From contig NZ_JAPNTZ010000002.1 in assembly GCF_026626335.1 (NCBI RefSeq), forward strand, positions 620,001 through 684,000: a DNA stretch of 64,000 nucleotides, given 5' to 3'. This DNA is from Paractinoplanes pyxinae (GTDB taxonomy: Bacteria > Actinomycetota > Actinomycetes > Mycobacteriales > Micromonosporaceae). Positions 63,979 through 64,000 of this stretch are shown piece by piece. The notes under the pieces were generated by a model. It saw only the letters and a list, made by a program, of their open reading frames with translations. It searched no databases and was not told where the DNA came from. Made by a program: the position numbers and the translations under genes. Each line of letters opens with the position of its first letter. The first letter of the stretch is position 1.

Positions 63979-64000
63979 GACTCAACGGCGCATCAGCTTC

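Overview
The window is about 64 kb of very GC-rich DNA from a filamentous actinobacterium, most likely a member of the Micromonosporaceae such as Actinoplanes. This rests on the codon bias, many GTG starts, a conservon remnant (roadblock, DUF742, GTPase), a WhiD/WhiB3-type regulator paired with a BldM-type regulator, an EspC-like/DUF1023 pair and His-tailed GroEL1 next to groES. It is chromosomal: nearly every gene is intact housekeeping or conserved accessory, and I saw no phage, transposase, CRISPR array, rRNA or tRNA gene.

Layout. 1-1366: the end of a conservon (CvnB partial, CvnC, CvnD). 1373-2491: a uroporphyrinogen-III-synthase/winged-helix regulator. 3152-9707: rplM-rpsI, glmM, an aminotransferase, an MmpS-like membrane protein and glmS. 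9728-11489: an EspC-like protein and a frameshifted DUF1023 hydrolase. 11646-19673: acpS, nnr, alr, an alpha/beta hydrolase, tsaE, ung, tsaB, rimI, tsaD and a small protein. 19739-23520: a heterodimeric ABC exporter with complementary degenerate ATPase sites, and a DUF1707 protein. 23708-25942: groEL-groES behind a sigma-70-type promoter framed by two CIRCE operators. 25970-37248 is an accessory stretch: a THUMP-like methyltransferase, YbaK, a xylFGH-type sugar ABC operon with its ROK regulator, a TPR-like protein with a membrane-anchored M16-type peptidase, and a polytopic molybdopterin oxidoreductase with an internal Tat motif. 37413-42185: whiD and bldM (divergent), DUF5319, guaB, guaB3. 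42231-49709: an M1 peptidase, an LCP protein, two S8 peptidases, guaA and a small PspC protein. 49915-54273: two dual-Nudix proteins, pssA and a methyltransferase-like/Psd fusion. 54289-58233: a PspC/LiaF-like membrane protein with a PspC histidine kinase and its response regulator. 58417-63978: an oligopeptide ABC importer.

Working together. GlmS and GlmM make the amino-sugar precursor of the wall and Alr makes its D-alanine. TsaB, TsaE and TsaD make the t6A tRNA modification, with RimI embedded among them. GuaB and GuaA convert IMP through XMP to GMP. PssA and Psd make phosphatidylethanolamine. PspC/LiaF, kinase and regulator look like an envelope-stress circuit. The backbone rplM-rpsI-glmM ... 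glmS ... nnr-alr-tsaE-tsaB-rimI-tsaD-groES-groEL-whiB3-DUF5319-guaB2-guaB3 matches, as I recall it, the Mycobacterium tuberculosis Rv3410c-Rv3443c region, so other genes can be read as lineage-specific insertions. Many genes start 6 to 9 bases after a TAnnnT box with no ribosome binding site, which points to common leaderless mRNAs.

The least ordinary items are the TPR/M16-peptidase pair, the methyltransferase-like/Psd fusion, the complementary dead ATPase sites of the exporter, the probable ATC start of the PspC kinase, the hairpin covering the bldM ribosome binding site, and a 75-base hairpin between bldM and DUF5319.
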